Part shown: positions 1 through 10,317 of the stretch, piece after piece
Position numbering within the stretch: the stretch's first letter is position 1
Layout: every line of letters starts with the position of its first letter
From: JBBDWK01 sp040902885
GTDB taxonomy: Bacteria > Acidobacteriota > Terriglobia > Bryobacterales > Bryobacteraceae
Length of the DNA: 38,588 nt
Direction: 5' to 3'
Assembly: GCA_040902885.1 (NCBI GenBank)
Contig: JBBDWK010000024.1
Span: 1 to 38,588 of the forward strand
Translations under genes and position numbers: made by a program
Notes under the pieces: generated by a model
The model's database searches: none
The model's input: only the letters and a program-made list of their open reading frames with translations
Told to the model about the DNA's origin: nothing

Positions 1-1165
1 TGCCGGTGTCGATGAGCGCGGTGGCGATGATGGTCAGCGAACCGCCTTCCTCGATATTGCGGGCCGCGCCGAAAAAGCGCTTGGGACGCTGCAGGGCGTT
101 CGAGTCCACGCCGCCCGAGAGCACCTTGCCGGATGGCGGCACGATGGTGTTGTAGGCGCGCGCCAGACGAGTGATCGAGTCGAGCAGGATCACGACGTCT
201 TTCTTGTGCTCGATGAGCCGCTTGGCCTTTTCGATGACCATCTCAGCCACCTGCACGTGCCGCGTGGCCGGCTCGTCGAACGTGGAGCTGATGACCTCGC
301 CCCGCACCGAACGCTGCATGTCGGTCACCTCTTCCGGGCGCTCGTCGATGAGCAGCACGATGAGCGTGACTTCCGGGTGATTGGTGGTGACGGAGTTGGC
401 GATGTTCTGCAAGAGCATCGTCTTGCCGGTGCGCGGCGGCGAAACAATCAGGCCGCGCTGCCCCTTGCCAATGGGCGTGAGCAGATCCATGACCCGTCCC
501 GAGTTGTTGTCGCGCGCTGTCTCGAGCTTGAGCCGCTCGTTGGGGTAGAGCGGGGTCAGGTTATCGAAGAAGATTTTGTTCCGGGCTTCCTCCGGCGGTT
601 CGAAGTTGATCGCGTCGACTTTGATCAGCGCGAAGTAACGCTCGCCTTCCTTGGGAGGCCGGATCTGTCCGGAGATCGTGTCGCCGGTTCGCAGATCGAA
701 GCGGCGGATCTGGGACGGCGAGACATAGACATCGTCCGGACCCGGCAGGTAGTTATACTCCGGAGCGCGGAGAAAGCCGAAGCCGTCCGGCAGACACTCC
801 AGTACGCCTTCGGAGAAGATCAGCCCGCTCTTCTCCGCCTGAGTCTGAAGAATTTTGAAAATGAGCTCCTGCTTGCGGAGACCGGCGGCGCCGGTGACTC
901 CCATGTCCTTGGCCACCTGGCCCAGCTTCTGAATGCTCATGTCCTTCAGCTCGACCAGGTCGAGAGTCGGAGAGCCATTCTTGGCTCCAGCGGCGGCGCC
1001 GGCGGCCTGCTTGCGCCGGTGCCCTGCGGGGGGAGCGGCATCGGGGGCTTTCGCCTCCGCGATCCGCGTCTCGGCCGGTTTCGGCTCGGCCCGTTCAACG
1101 GACCTTTCAGCCGGCCGGTCGGATTTTTCGGCGGGTTTCTCCTGCTGTGGCGGGGGGCTGCTCAA
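1..1165 (-). CDS. rho: Transcription termination factor Rho (C-terminus cut off)
   Basis: Hexameric RNA-dependent ATPase/helicase that ends transcription of untranslated RNA. Reading the minus strand gives the Rho_N helix region (VELKDMSIQKLGQVAKDMG), the RNA-binding CSD (GFGFLRAPEYNYLPGPDDVYVSP), the Walker A-like segment SPPRTGKT and the stretch LLDSITRLARAYNT. The frame runs off the window at position 1 in the IIATALIDTG region, so about 70-80 C-terminal residues are missing. There is an Ala/Pro/Glu/Lys-rich N-terminal extension of about 75 residues before Rho_N, as in Rho of several high-GC phyla. No ATG lies in this extension. I chose TTG at 1165, which overlaps the engB stop; the next in-frame ATG at 940 would cut into Rho_N. 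It is the last gene of the tig-clpX-lon-engB-rho run. Identity is certain, the start is inferred. Confidence 0.95.
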   Translation of the reverse strand, partial: MSSPPPQQEKPAEKSDRPAERSVERAEPKPAETRIAEAKAPDAAPPAGHRRKQAAGAAAGAKNGSPTLDLVELKDMSIQKLGQVAKDMGVTGAAGLRKQELIFKILQTQAEKSGLIFSEGVLECLPDGFGFLRAPEYNYLPGPDDVYVSPSQIRRFDLRTGDTISGQIRPPKEGERYFALIKVDAINFEPPEEARNKIFFDNLTPLYPNERLKLETARDNNSGRVMDLLTPIGKGQRGLIVSPPRTGKTMLLQNIANSVTTNHPEVTLIVLLIDERPEEVTDMQRSVRGEVISSTFDEPATRHVQVAEMVIEKAKRLIEHKKDVVILLDSITRLARAYNTIVPPSGKVLSGGVDSNALQRPKRFFGAARNIEEGGSLTIIATALIDTG

Positions 1166-1728
1166 CTGTGAAGTGTTTTCGATATCGCTTGCCAAATTTC
1201 CCTCACTCCCCGGCCTGTCAAGGCCGAGAACGGCAACGGACCTTCGGAGTGCCTGCCGATCGCGGCCAGGGCGCTCCGTTGCTCCGATTGGTGTTTCAGT
1301 TTGTCCATTTTTGTGGCGATCACCAGGCATCGCCGTCCTTGATGCTCAAGCCAACGCTTCAACTCCAGATCCTTCTCCATCCAGCCGCGTCGCGCGTCGA
1401 GAATCAAAATCGATAGCTGTAGAGTTTTTCTGTACAGCAGATAACTCTCAATGAGGTGCTTCCATTCCTGTGTCCGCTCCTTTGAGACGCGAGCGAATCC
1501 GTAGCCGGGCAGATCGACGAAATAGAAGCTGCCGTCGACCCGATAGAAATTGATGGTCTGCGTACGCCCAGGCTTGCTGCTCGTGAATGCCAACCCTTTC
1601 TGGCCGACGAGGGCGTTAATCAGGCTGGACTTCCCGACGTTGCTTCTTCCCAGAAATGCGACTTCCGGCAACTCCGCTGGGGGAAACTGATCCGGCCGGG
1701 CCGAGCTAAATACGAACTCCGATGCGAT
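1162..1728 (-). CDS. engB: Ribosome biogenesis GTPase EngB (YihA/YsxC)
   Basis: Small TRAFAC GTPase needed for large ribosomal subunit assembly. Visible motifs are G1 GRSNVGKSS, G3 DLPGYGFA, G4 TKMDK and a G5-like SALTG. The first canonical start is TTG at 1671, directly before PEVAFLGRSN, giving 169 residues. The same frame upstream reads EFVFSSARPDQFPPAEL, which matches the N-terminal strand conserved in EngB (E. coli has HFVMSAPDIRHLP), so the real start should be upstream. Between the in-frame stop TGA (1734-1732) and TTG 1671 there is no ATG, GTG or TTG. ATC at 1728-1726 is preceded by GGCGG with 6 bases of spacing, so I propose an AUC start, giving 188 residues. The gene lies about 50 bases after lon and overlaps the proposed rho start. 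Confidence 0.92.
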   Translation of the reverse strand: MASEFVFSSARPDQFPPAELPEVAFLGRSNVGKSSLINALVGQKGLAFTSSKPGRTQTINFYRVDGSFYFVDLPGYGFARVSKERTQEWKHLIESYLLYRKTLQLSILILDARRGWMEKDLELKRWLEHQGRRCLVIATKMDKLKHQSEQRSALAAIGRHSEGPLPFSALTGRGVREIWQAISKTLHS

Positions 1729-1781
1729 TTCTCACCGCCGGCTACACAGGGTTGCACGGGCTCGCCGCCACCGGGGAGGGC

Positions 1782-4250
<2,469 letters not shown>

Positions 4251-4339
4251 CTATCTCCGCAGCCTCCAGAACAGGCCAAGCCGGATGGCCTCGGGCGCCG
4301 TGCACGCCCGAACTTGTGTTCTGAATACCGCCCTTTTTG

Positions 4340-5614
4340 TCAACCGGCCTTTTCCAGAAGAGCCAGACTGATCTTCTGGGTGAGGACCATTTCCTTGGTC
4401 ACCTGAAACTCGCGAACCTTCTTATGGGAGGGCAGATAGTACATCAAATCGAGCATCAGGTCTTCGAGAATCATCCGCAGTCCGCGTGCCCCGACTTTAC
4501 GCTCCATGGCGAGACCCGCAATCGCCTCCAGGGCGTCGTCGCTGAACTTCAGCCGGACACTCTCGTACTCGAACAGCTTCTGATACTGGCGAATGATCGC
4601 ATTCTTCGGCTTGGAAAGAATCTGCACCAGCGCCTGCTTGTCCAGGTCTTCGAGCACCGCCACCACCGGCAAACGCCCGATGAACTCGGGGATGAACCCA
4701 AAACGAATCAGATCCATCGGCTGAACCTGCTCCAGCAGGCCGATATCGCGGTGGCTCGGGGTGGCCAGTACACGGGTCTCGCGGTGCTTGTCCTGCTCCG
4801 CCAGAAAGCCCATCGACTTCTTCCCCACCCGGCGGCCAATCACTTTTTCCAAACCCACAAACGCCCCGCCGCAGATGAACAGGATGTTGGTCGTGTCGAT
4901 CGGCGTGAACTCCTGATGGGGATGCTTGCGCCCGCCCTGCGGCGGCACGTTGGCGATCGTACCCTCCAGAATCTTCAGCAGCGCCTGTTGCACTCCCTCG
5001 CCGGACACGTCTCGCGTGATCGAGGGATTCTCGTCCTTGCGGCATATCTTGTCGACTTCATCTATGTAGATGATGCCGTGCTGGCACCGTTGCACATCCC
5101 CGTCCGCCGCCTGCAGCAGCTTCAGGATAATGTTCTCCACGTCCTCGCCCACGTAGCCCGCTTCGGTCAGCGTGGTGGCGTCCACGATCGCAAAGGGCAC
5201 GTCCAGGATACGGGCCAGCGTTTGCGCCATCAGAGTCTTGCCGGTCCCGGTTGGCCCAATCAGTAGAATGTTCGATTTGGCCAGCTCCACATCCGTGCCG
5301 CGGCCCCGGTTCAGATGAATGCGCTTGGAATGGTTGTAAACCGCCACTGCCAGCTTCTTCTTCACGGGATCCTGCCCGATTACGTACTGATCCAGATACT
5401 CTTTAACCTCTAAGGGCTTGGGCAGCTTGTGAGGCGAGGCGGCCGGCTGATCGCTGCGGTCGTCTTCCAGAATCGAGTTGCAAACCGCGATGCATTCATC
5501 GCAGATATAGGCGCGAGGGTAATCGCTGGGCGATGAAATCAGCTTCCCTACGACATCCTGGCTCTTATGGCAAAACGAACATCGCAACGTATCGTCAGAT
5601 CCGGCACGCTTCAC
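4340..5614 (-). CDS. clpX: ClpX, ATP-dependent unfoldase of the ClpXP protease
   Basis: AAA+ unfoldase that recognises, unfolds and threads substrates into ClpP. The N-terminal zinc-binding domain has Cys12, Cys15, Cys38 and Cys41. Walker A GPTGTGKT is at 120-127, Walker B IIYIDEVDK at 181-189 and the pore loop GYVGE at 153-157. The ClpP-docking loop is MGF at 268-270 (IGF in E. coli at the same numbers), so ClpP binding is probably kept. Length 424 equals E. coli ClpX. The GTG start is preceded by AAGGAG with 7 bases of spacing. clpP is not beside it; the 171-base gap to tig holds only a possible promoter. Confidence 0.97.
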   Translation of the reverse strand: MKRAGSDDTLRCSFCHKSQDVVGKLISSPSDYPRAYICDECIAVCNSILEDDRSDQPAASPHKLPKPLEVKEYLDQYVIGQDPVKKKLAVAVYNHSKRIHLNRGRGTDVELAKSNILLIGPTGTGKTLMAQTLARILDVPFAIVDATTLTEAGYVGEDVENIILKLLQAADGDVQRCQHGIIYIDEVDKICRKDENPSITRDVSGEGVQQALLKILEGTIANVPPQGGRKHPHQEFTPIDTTNILFICGGAFVGLEKVIGRRVGKKSMGFLAEQDKHRETRVLATPSHRDIGLLEQVQPMDLIRFGFIPEFIGRLPVVAVLEDLDKQALVQILSKPKNAIIRQYQKLFEYESVRLKFSDDALEAIAGLAMERKVGARGLRMILEDLMLDLMYYLPSHKKVREFQVTKEMVLTQKISLALLEKAG

Positions 5615-5691
5615 ACATTATCTCCTTGAGAAGCTGGCTTCCGAGCGCTCACCTAAATCCCGCACGTTGACACTATCCCCGTTTCCATCTC

Positions 5692-5720
5692 ATTATCCCC
5701 CGAACCCTCCGGGTAAGCAA
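5692..5720 (-). promoter_or_regulatory. Possible sigma-70 promoter for clpX
   Basis: On the minus strand TTGCTT (5720-5715) and GATAAT (5697-5692) are separated by exactly 17 bases, upstream of the clpX GTG at 5614, giving a leader of about 70 bases. The -10 matches the consensus at 5 of 6 positions and the -35 matches mainly at TTG. It lies in the only long gap between tig and clpX (5615-5785), where no coding region and no convincing terminator hairpin were seen. Confidence 0.4.
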
Positions 5721-5785
5721 TTGTACCCTCGTCAAGGCGGGAGGGGGCGGGGAGGGTGTAAGCCCGGGCAACTGTCGATCGAGTG

Positions 5786-7060
5786 CTATTCGACCACCTT
5801 GCGTGCGTGATCGAACAGAAAGTTAAGGGTCTTCTCGGTCCGTATGTGGGAGGCGATACGGGCCAGCGTGTTGTCCTTCTCCAGTTGCGCGCGGGTGGCG
5901 GCCACCGGTTCGCGCTTCTGGCGCGCGATGCGCTCCACTTCCCGGTCCACCTCGTCCCGCATGGCATCCACCGATTCCCGGTCCGCGATGGCGCTCAAAA
6001 TCAGCGAAGCTTTGACCTCCCGCGCGGCCTTTTCCTGCTGGCTCTCCCGCAGCTTGGCCCAATCCAGGTTGAGTTCGCGGGGATCGATGCCTTCGCGCGC
6101 CAGCGCTCCCACGGTCTGTTCCAGCCGCCGGCGGATCTGATTGTCGACGAAGACCTCCGGCACCGGAAAATCGTGCGCGTCCACCAGCATGTCCACCAGC
6201 TTCTGCTTGGCGGCCTGCTGGGCCTCCGCCTGGCGCTCCGTGAAGATCGACTTCCGCAAAGCTTCGCGCAACTCTTCCACGTTCCGGAAGTCGCCGAGAT
6301 CCTGCGCGAAGTCGTCGTTCAGCTCGGGGAGTTCCTTCTTCCGAATGCCTTTCACGACAGCGTGAAAACCTACCGTACGTCCGGCCAGCGCGGGCTGGCC
6401 ATGGTCCTCCGGATAGGCGACTTCAAATTGCTTCTCATCGCCGGGCGACATGCCCGTCAATTGCTCGGTGAACGCAGGCAGCGTCTCCCCGCCGCCCAGT
6501 TCCAGCATCATCTCGTTCTGCTCAATTCGCTCGCCCTCCACCCCGGAGACGCTTCGCAGCGAGAGTACGGCGAAGTCTCCTCCCTCCAGCGGCCGGGGAT
6601 CGATGTTGGTGTAATCCGCTTTCCGCTCGCGCAACTGCGTGAGCCGTTCGTCCACGTCGGCATCCGTCAGTTCAGGGTCCTGATAGGGCACCGTGAGACC
6701 GCTGTATTCCTTCAACTCGATTTCGGGCGCCACTTCGAACTGCGCCTTGAAGCGTAGCGGCTCCCCTTGTTCCATCTGCACATCGGTCAGTTCGGGGCTG
6801 CCTACAATCTTCAGATTCTCCTGCTCCACCTGCCGCTCGAAATAGCGCGGGACGAGGTTCTCGAGAACCTGCTGGCGAATATCTTTCGGGAATTGACGGC
6901 GGATCAAGCCGGCCGGGGCTTTGCCTGGCCGGAAGCCGGGAAGGCGCGCGCGCCGTTGCATCTCGCCTACCACCCGGTCGGTTTCCTTCTCCACCTCTTC
7001 AACGGGAACGGAGATTTCCAGCATGTGCTTGCAACCGTCAACTAACAAGTCAGGATTCAC
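5786..7060 (-). CDS. tig: Trigger factor (ribosome-associated chaperone)
   Basis: ATP-independent chaperone and peptidyl-prolyl isomerase that binds the ribosome exit tunnel and shields nascent chains. The ribosome-docking signature is GFRPGKAP at 42-49 (E. coli FRK at 44-46). The FKBP-like domain follows at about 150-240 and the helical C-terminal arms fill the rest. Length 424 compares with 432 in E. coli. I keep the GTG at 7060 because the conserved first strand (DGCKHMLEISVPV) starts close to it; TTG at 7048 is also possible, while the ATG at 7024 would cut into the strand. The gene follows the HlyD-like adaptor by about 60 bases and precedes clpX. Confidence 0.96.
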   Translation of the reverse strand: MNPDLLVDGCKHMLEISVPVEEVEKETDRVVGEMQRRARLPGFRPGKAPAGLIRRQFPKDIRQQVLENLVPRYFERQVEQENLKIVGSPELTDVQMEQGEPLRFKAQFEVAPEIELKEYSGLTVPYQDPELTDADVDERLTQLRERKADYTNIDPRPLEGGDFAVLSLRSVSGVEGERIEQNEMMLELGGGETLPAFTEQLTGMSPGDEKQFEVAYPEDHGQPALAGRTVGFHAVVKGIRKKELPELNDDFAQDLGDFRNVEELREALRKSIFTERQAEAQQAAKQKLVDMLVDAHDFPVPEVFVDNQIRRRLEQTVGALAREGIDPRELNLDWAKLRESQQEKAAREVKASLILSAIADRESVDAMRDEVDREVERIARQKREPVAATRAQLEKDNTLARIASHIRTEKTLNFLFDHARKVVE

Positions 7061-7080
7061 CTCGGAGGGAGCTAACTTTC

Positions 7081-7089
7081 AGTATAACA
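7081..7089 (-). promoter_or_regulatory. Possible extended -10 promoter for tig
   Basis: The minus strand carries TGTTATACT, an extended -10 (TGn followed by TATACT), ending 20 bases before the tig GTG. No good -35 is seen, which is allowed for extended -10 promoters. It lies just after the stop of the adaptor gene and would give a leader of about 14 bases, leaving little room for a ribosome binding site. Confidence 0.35.
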
Positions 7090-7120
7090 CCCAACGCGGA
7101 TTCCTCCCGCGGCCGGCCGC

Positions 7121-8284
7121 TTACGGGAATACCGGTTGTACGTGCTGCCCCTCGGAGAGGGGTTGTTCGGTGGGAAGCGCCACGGCATCGCCGTCCGAAA
7201 GTCCCCTCACCTGAACCCGGGTTACGCTGGAAATTCCCAGGTCCACCTTGCGCCAGGTCAGCCGATTCCCTTCACCCAGCGTCCACACGCCGGCATCCGA
7301 TCCCGATCCGGCCCGCCGCCGCACCGCTTCTCTTGGAATGGTCAGCGCACCGTGCTCGGCGGCAGTCTGAATCCGCACGTTCACATTCGTCCCGGGCACC
7401 AGCTTCCCCCCCGGGTTCTGAATTGTGGCCAGCACTTCACCCACCTGCCGGCTGCCTAGCGGAACAATCTCGGCCGGCATGCGTTCCACGGTTCCGGACC
7501 AGCTTTCTCCCGGAATGGCATCCCAGGTAATCGTTACCGGAAGGCCCCTCGATACTCTGCCTAACTCAGGCTCGTCCACGGCAACCCGCACCGTCGCCTC
7601 TTCCAGATTCCCGATGGAAGCCACGGGCGCGCCGGGGTTCAGAAAAGCCCCGGACCGAACTTCGAGATTGTAGACCGTGCCGTCGATCGGCGCCCGGATC
7701 GCGGTACGCTCAATCCTGCGCCGCAGCAGTTCCACGGCCGCCTGGGCCTCCTGCAGCCGGGCCTGGGCGGAGCTTCGGTCGCCGGGCGAAATCAGTGCGC
7801 CCCGCTTCCGCTCGAGCGCTTCAATCTGGAGTTGTGCCTGGCGGACCTGTTCCCGCGCCGCATCGAGTTCGACCCGTGTCGCGGCCTCCTTCCGCACCAG
7901 CCGCTCCAGAATCTGGACTTCCTTTTGCGCTGTCTCGAAATCCCTCCGTGCCCTACGCACTCCGCTCTCGATCTCGGTTAACTCCGCCGAGGATCCGCCG
8001 CGCTCCATGGTTTCCAGCTCGGCGCGAGCCTGCGCGACACGTGCCTCCGCCCCGGCCAGCTCGGCTCGCAGCTCCACCGCGCGGAGTTCGGCCAGCACCG
8101 TCCCTTTCGCCACGATCCGGCCGGCGCTCACCGGGACGCGGGCCACCACGCCCGACTCCTCGGCTCGGACAACGGCCCACTCCGATGGCTCCACTCGTCC
8201 GTTCGTGTTCAGCGTGCTGACCAGTTCTTCCCGCTGCACGCGCGCGAACGGCACCTCGGGGGCGTCCGATCGCAGGCGCTGCAT
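7121..8284 (-). CDS. HlyD/RND-type periplasmic adaptor protein
   Basis: Membrane-fusion adaptor that links an inner-membrane pump to an outer-membrane channel. It has the split biotinyl-lipoyl fold (VVARVPVSAGRIVAKGTVLAEL and later IRAPIDGTVYNLEVRSGAFLNPGAPV) around a long Glu/Arg/Ala-rich coiled-coil hairpin at about 75-180, then beta-barrel and membrane-proximal regions. No transporter gene lies beside it. From the first canonical start (ATG 8284) the protein has no membrane anchor, but the same frame upstream encodes an anchor-like helix (KKAIAILGLGAVALALW) and stays open back to 8437 without any ATG, GTG or TTG. ATA at 8374, preceded by AGGAAA, is one possible start. Family is confident, substrate unknown. 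Confidence 0.88.
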   Translation of the reverse strand: MQRLRSDAPEVPFARVQREELVSTLNTNGRVEPSEWAVVRAEESGVVARVPVSAGRIVAKGTVLAELRAVELRAELAGAEARVAQARAELETMERGGSSAELTEIESGVRRARRDFETAQKEVQILERLVRKEAATRVELDAAREQVRQAQLQIEALERKRGALISPGDRSSAQARLQEAQAAVELLRRRIERTAIRAPIDGTVYNLEVRSGAFLNPGAPVASIGNLEEATVRVAVDEPELGRVSRGLPVTITWDAIPGESWSGTVERMPAEIVPLGSRQVGEVLATIQNPGGKLVPGTNVNVRIQTAAEHGALTIPREAVRRRAGSGSDAGVWTLGEGNRLTWRKVDLGISSVTRVQVRGLSDGDAVALPTEQPLSEGQHVQPVFP

Positions 8285-8437
8285 CCACAGAGCCAGCGCA
8301 ACAGCGCCCAGGCCCAGGATAGCGATGGCTTTTTTCCAAGGGATGCCGCGGGCGGCTACGCTCTGTTTTTGTATGGGTTTCCTGGCGTCTATCTCTAAAG
8401 TATATCCAACTGATATCTGATATGAGGTTAAGAGCCG

Positions 8438-9724
8438 CTACCTCGCTGGATACCGCACCACGGTGAACTGCTCCAGCCTCACGGTATCCGCGGTGGCTCC
8501 ATCGACCTGGGCTTGAAAGTCGATGGGAACGCCGGACTGCCCGGGCGCGGAAGCGTCGGCGAGGCCGACCGCGAAAGCCGAAGTCGCGCCCCAGCTCTGC
8601 GCGCTGAGCCGCACACCGCTGCCGTGTATGGCAGCGTCGCCCCTGCCCGTGATGGCCGTCTCGTCCGCGGCGGCAGTCCTGTCCGCCAGCACGACACCGT
8701 CCCACGTCACACGCAGGGTGAAGCCGGTTGCCGCGCCTTGATGGGAGAACTCGAAACGGATTTCGAAGCGATCCCCCGCGTGAAGAGACGCAGCGGGAAT
8801 GTTGCATGTGCCGAGACTGGTTGGGGCGGAGGAACTGGTGGCGCTGCCCGGAGCGCTGCAGATCACCTCGGAGTTGAAGAGGCCGGTTCCCGGTGGAACG
8901 GCGCTGTCCCCTCCTCGGCGGTACGAGACGACTAATGTGTCGCCAGGCTGCGGGACGGCCTCGGGCACGAAGACTATCTGATTGCTGGCGACGCCGTAGT
9001 CGAAGTCCCTTCTCTGCATCAGCCCGTTGCGATAAACCGCGAGACTGGAAATTGGTTCGGGAGCCGCCGCCAGTTGAAACGTGGCGTTGCCGCCGTCCAC
9101 CACGCCCGCCGGCGTCTCACCATCCGTGAAAGCCGGCCCGCAAGGCGCCACTGTTCCATCCGCCCGCACGCAACCCGAGGCGTCGCCAACCACCGACTCC
9201 AGCTCTCCCGCCGCGCTCACCATCAACACCCGGGAAGGCGCATAACCGGGCCCCTTCACCGGACGTGCGTTGAGGTCCTCGACCAGTCCCACCACGTCTG
9301 CCTTCTGGATGGATCCTGGCGTCCCGGTTCCCGGCGCGGGAAGAACGTTCGCCCTTACGTCCCGCACTCTCAGGGCAACGGTTGCGGGCGGCACCACCCA
9401 CGTTTCTTCAAACTGCACCTTGCCGTCGCTGTTGTACCTGACGCTGTAATAGGCCGATGTCGCGGCATCCGATGTCGGAACCAGTTGCACGCGCAAACGT
9501 CCCTCCGTAATCGCGACGCTGATGCTTTGCGCGCTGACGTTCGAACCGTCGGAAGCTTCGAAGCTGTTCCAGGAGATTGTGAGCAGGCCGCTCATGCGCG
9601 TTCCGTCGGCCTTGTATAAGACGTCCTGAATGAGCGTCAAAGCAGGTGCGCCGTGGCCTTTCGAAGCCAGCGCGGTAACAGTCAGTAACCCAATCGCGAG
9701 TGTCGCGAGTCTTCCGCCCTTCAT
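8438..9724 (-). CDS. Secreted hypothetical protein with a phage-fibre-like module
   Basis: 428 residues with a signal peptide (LATLAIGLLTVTALASKGHGAPA, cleavage probably after GHGA). The mature part is Gly/Ala/Ser/Thr-rich and predicted to be beta-rich. An N-terminal section (about 28-120) resembles repeats of large acidobacterial surface proteins (LYKADGTRMSGLLTISWNSF). A middle module near 215-285 (NATFQLAAAPEPISSLAVYRN...DFDYGVASNQIVF) resembles short modules of phage structural and bacterial surface proteins in which a named value is followed by DYxxxxNxIxF. The C-terminal 130 residues look like a carbohydrate-binding-type jelly roll, but I cannot assign a family. It is first in the minus-strand run leading to the adaptor and tig. 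Function is unknown; an adhesin or surface-layer role is a guess. Confidence 0.75.
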   Translation of the reverse strand: MKGGRLATLAIGLLTVTALASKGHGAPALTLIQDVLYKADGTRMSGLLTISWNSFEASDGSNVSAQSISVAITEGRLRVQLVPTSDAATSAYYSVRYNSDGKVQFEETWVVPPATVALRVRDVRANVLPAPGTGTPGSIQKADVVGLVEDLNARPVKGPGYAPSRVLMVSAAGELESVVGDASGCVRADGTVAPCGPAFTDGETPAGVVDGGNATFQLAAAPEPISSLAVYRNGLMQRRDFDYGVASNQIVFVPEAVPQPGDTLVVSYRRGGDSAVPPGTGLFNSEVICSAPGSATSSSAPTSLGTCNIPAASLHAGDRFEIRFEFSHQGAATGFTLRVTWDGVVLADRTAAADETAITGRGDAAIHGSGVRLSAQSWGATSAFAVGLADASAPGQSGVPIDFQAQVDGATADTVRLEQFTVVRYPAR

Positions 9725-9861
9725 GCAAGCTCTCTCCTGGCCATAGTCTATCCGGCCATCTCCCGCAGGCCTTCGAAGCTCGTTGCGGCGGAAATCTCTA
9801 AGTTATACTCGTTTATGACTTTTGTCCTAATTCTCGGAATCGCGAAGGGATTGTGAACGAT

Positions 9862-10317
9862 ATGAAGAAAACCAACCGCAGAAGTCTGTTAAAGGCCGGT
9901 CTCGGCGCCACCGCGGCAGCCGTTCCCGCAGCCGCCGCTCAGGGAACCTCACCCATGAAGAAGGTTCACCGTCAGGGCGGATCGAAGCCCGCCAAGGCGC
10001 CATTGTTCAGCGGCGCCGTCTCCTACGGGAACCTGTTATTCATCTCGGGAAAAGGCGCGCACTTCGAGGGCGATATCAAGGCGCACACCAAGCATGTCCT
10101 CGACGTGATTCAGAAGGAGCTTGAGAATGCCGGCTCTTCCATGGACAAAGTTCTCAAGTGCAACGTGTACCTGCACGACCTGAAGGACTACCAGGCGATG
10201 AACGAAGTTTTTCGCGGCCGCTTCGGGGAGGAGCCTCCTGTGCGCACCACCATCGCCGCCTTTGGCGGCATCCCCGGCGATTCCCTGGTGGAGATCGACG
10301 TAATCGCCTACATCTGA
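9862..10317 (+). CDS. Tat-exported RidA (YjgF/UK114) family protein
   Basis: 151 residues. The RidA fold (about 48-151) normally hydrolyses reactive enamine/imine intermediates such as 2-aminoacrylate. The key arginine of the family is present as Arg128 in PPVRTTIAAF, followed by the usual C-terminal VEIDVIAYI. Unusually, the N-terminus has a twin-arginine signal: NRRSLLKAGLGATAAAVPAAAAQ, with the RR motif, a weakly hydrophobic Ala-rich core and an AxA-like end. I prefer ATG 9862 over GTG 9853 because AGGGA lies 11 bases before the ATG but only 2 before the GTG. A weak promoter (TTGCGG, 15 bases, TATACT) lies about 50 bases upstream. Its last 10 bases overlap the convergent nadD. Export of a RidA protein is inferred, and the substrate is unknown. 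Confidence 0.88.
   Translation: MKKTNRRSLLKAGLGATAAAVPAAAAQGTSPMKKVHRQGGSKPAKAPLFSGAVSYGNLLFISGKGAHFEGDIKAHTKHVLDVIQKELENAGSSMDKVLKCNVYLHDLKDYQAMNEVFRGRFGEEPPVRTTIAAFGGIPGDSLVEIDVIAYI

Noticed and set aside
4251..4342. Promoter for lon from the TTGACA spanning the clpX stop
   Set aside because: No acceptable -10 hexamer lies 16-18 bases downstream; lon may be read through from clpX.
5700..5785. Terminator after tig
   Set aside because: The GC-rich and C-rich stretches form only short weak pairings and no T-run follows on the minus strand.
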